Translations under genes and position numbers: made by a program
DNA from: Rhodothermales bacterium
Lineage (GTDB): Bacteria > Bacteroidota > Rhodothermia > Rhodothermales > Bin80
Length of the DNA stretch: 35,364 bases
Reading direction: 5' to 3'
Assembly: GCA_012267425.1 (NCBI GenBank)
Contig: JAAXGO010000075.1
Location: 1-35,364, forward strand
Notes under the pieces: model-generated
What the model was told of the DNA's origin: nothing
Seen by the model: only the letters and a program-made list of their open reading frames with translations
The model's database searches: none
Shown here: positions 34,634 through 35,364 of the stretch, one piece after another
Position numbering within the stretch: position 1 is the stretch's first letter
Layout: each line of letters begins with the position of its first letter

Positions 34634-35364
34634 ATGGTGCGACGAAAAACTAATGCGGAGCGGAACATCGCCACGTACGAGCATCCCGACAAGGAGCGCG
34701 TGAACAATCCTCCCGTGGGTTTGGTCACGCCGGAAACCGACCGAGACGTGGCCGACAAGACCTATGCTCATGATCCGCATCTCGATCCTCATCTCTCGTG
34801 GTCCGGCAAGGCGGAGCAGACTTCGTTCGAGGTGCCTACGGTGTCGCTGCACGTCCACGAGCGGATCGACCCTCGGACGATCATCGAAGCGGTACGCAAG
34901 CCGAGAAGTATGGAGGCACAGTTGTCCTTGTTTGCTACTCCAGAGGAAAACCCGCCCCTACGACAAGCCATCGAGTTCTACCGTCACCGGCATAACTGGA
35001 CCAACCGGCTGATCGCGGGCGACAGCCTTCTCGTCATGAACAGCCTAATCGAGAAGGAGGGTCTCGTCGGGCAGGTCCAAATGGTCTACATGGACCCGCC
35101 CTATGGCATCCGGTACGGCTCCAACTTCCAGCCGTTCGTGAACAGGCGCGAAGTGACCGACGGCAAGGATGCCGACCTGACCGCCGAGCCCGAGCAGATT
35201 CGCGCGTTCCGGGACACCTGGGAACTCGGCATTCACTCGTACCTGTCCTACCTGCGGGACCGCTTGCTGCTGGCCCGCGAGCTTCTCCACGAGAGCGGAA
35301 GCTGTTTCGTTCAGATCGGCCACGAGAACGTCCATCGAGTCGGCGTGGTCATGGACGACATCTT
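34634..35364 (+). CDS. DPPY-type site-specific DNA methyltransferase, cut by the window end
   Basis: N-terminal 243 residues of a DNA adenine methyltransferase of the type III Mod-like (beta) class. The ATG at 34634 follows AAGGGCG. After a lead with SLHVHERIDPRTIIEAV and NRLIAGDSLLVMNSLIEKEG, motif IV appears as VYMDPPYGIRYGSNFQP (DPPY at 154-157). Then come DADLTAEPEQIRAFRDTWEL and a helical part ESGSCFVQIGHENVHRVG. The SAM-binding motif of this class lies further on and is not in the window. The frame stays open to the last base. It probably opens a restriction or defence locus, but the partner genes are outside. Confidence 0.92.
   Translation, partial: MVRRKTNAERNIATYEHPDKERVNNPPVGLVTPETDRDVADKTYAHDPHLDPHLSWSGKAEQTSFEVPTVSLHVHERIDPRTIIEAVRKPRSMEAQLSLFATPEENPPLRQAIEFYRHRHNWTNRLIAGDSLLVMNSLIEKEGLVGQVQMVYMDPPYGIRYGSNFQPFVNRREVTDGKDADLTAEPEQIRAFRDTWELGIHSYLSYLRDRLLLARELLHESGSCFVQIGHENVHRVGVVMDDI

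Noticed and set aside
1-35364. tRNA, rRNA and CRISPR arrays
   Set aside because: TTCGAA-type tRNA-like strings occur only inside coding genes, and no regularly spaced direct repeats were seen.

Overview
The window is 35.4 kb of bacterial chromosome. It holds about 27 intact genes, two frameshifted genes, three gene or element remnants and one gene cut by the right edge. No rRNA, tRNA or CRISPR array was seen. Gene content points to a Gram-negative bacterium: an outer-membrane barrel protein, a lipoprotein with a lipobox, and 6-bladed beta-propeller proteins with the G-x-E-G-x-G-P-G-E-F motif. Those propellers, with the mix of SRPBCC, VOC, DUF2461, DUF1801, DUF1835 and DinB families, are reminiscent of Rhodothermota or Gemmatimonadota and related FCB-group lineages. 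That placement is an inference and not certain.

Layout. At 0-4.1 kb an MscS-type channel overlaps by ATGA a 1050-residue protein with a degenerate P-loop ATPase core and a winged-helix-like end; this pair is the best candidate for an undescribed system. At 4.6-6.9 kb lie a secreted 6-bladed propeller, a Cys-rich lipoprotein, a decayed second propeller and a decayed HU-family gene. At 6.9-9.5 kb is a visibly G+C-richer minus-strand block: a Met/His-rich outer-membrane barrel protein, a small exported Cys-motif protein and two VOC genes, one frameshifted. At 9.6-10.4 kb is a gene-poor stretch ending in a strongly AT-rich island with two adjacent inverted repeats, followed by a copper P-type ATPase (copA, 10.4-12.8 kb).

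From 12.9 to 22.5 kb there is a run of small accessory genes: three SRPBCC/YCII-type proteins, a winged-helix AlkZ-superfamily protein, DUF2461, a double VOC protein, a transposase remnant, a four-TM membrane protein, DUF1835, lexA with candidate operators, an unknown gene, a VOC protein, a frameshifted ankyrin protein and DUF1801. From 22.5 to 30.7 kb genome-maintenance genes dominate. A full-length Lhr helicase is paired with a PA0069-type radical SAM protein. Divergent from these is an SRPBCC-DinB fusion overlapping an AlkX/YcaQ-type DNA glycosylase, followed by a membrane-anchored SRPBCC protein.

From 31.2 to 34.0 kb a LarA-family (nickel-pincer racemase) protein precedes a GPH-family sugar/cation symporter, probably a hydroxyacid or sugar-acid utilisation pair. 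After 0.6 kb of apparently decayed DNA, the window ends inside a DPPY-type DNA methyltransferase, probably the first gene of a restriction or defence locus.
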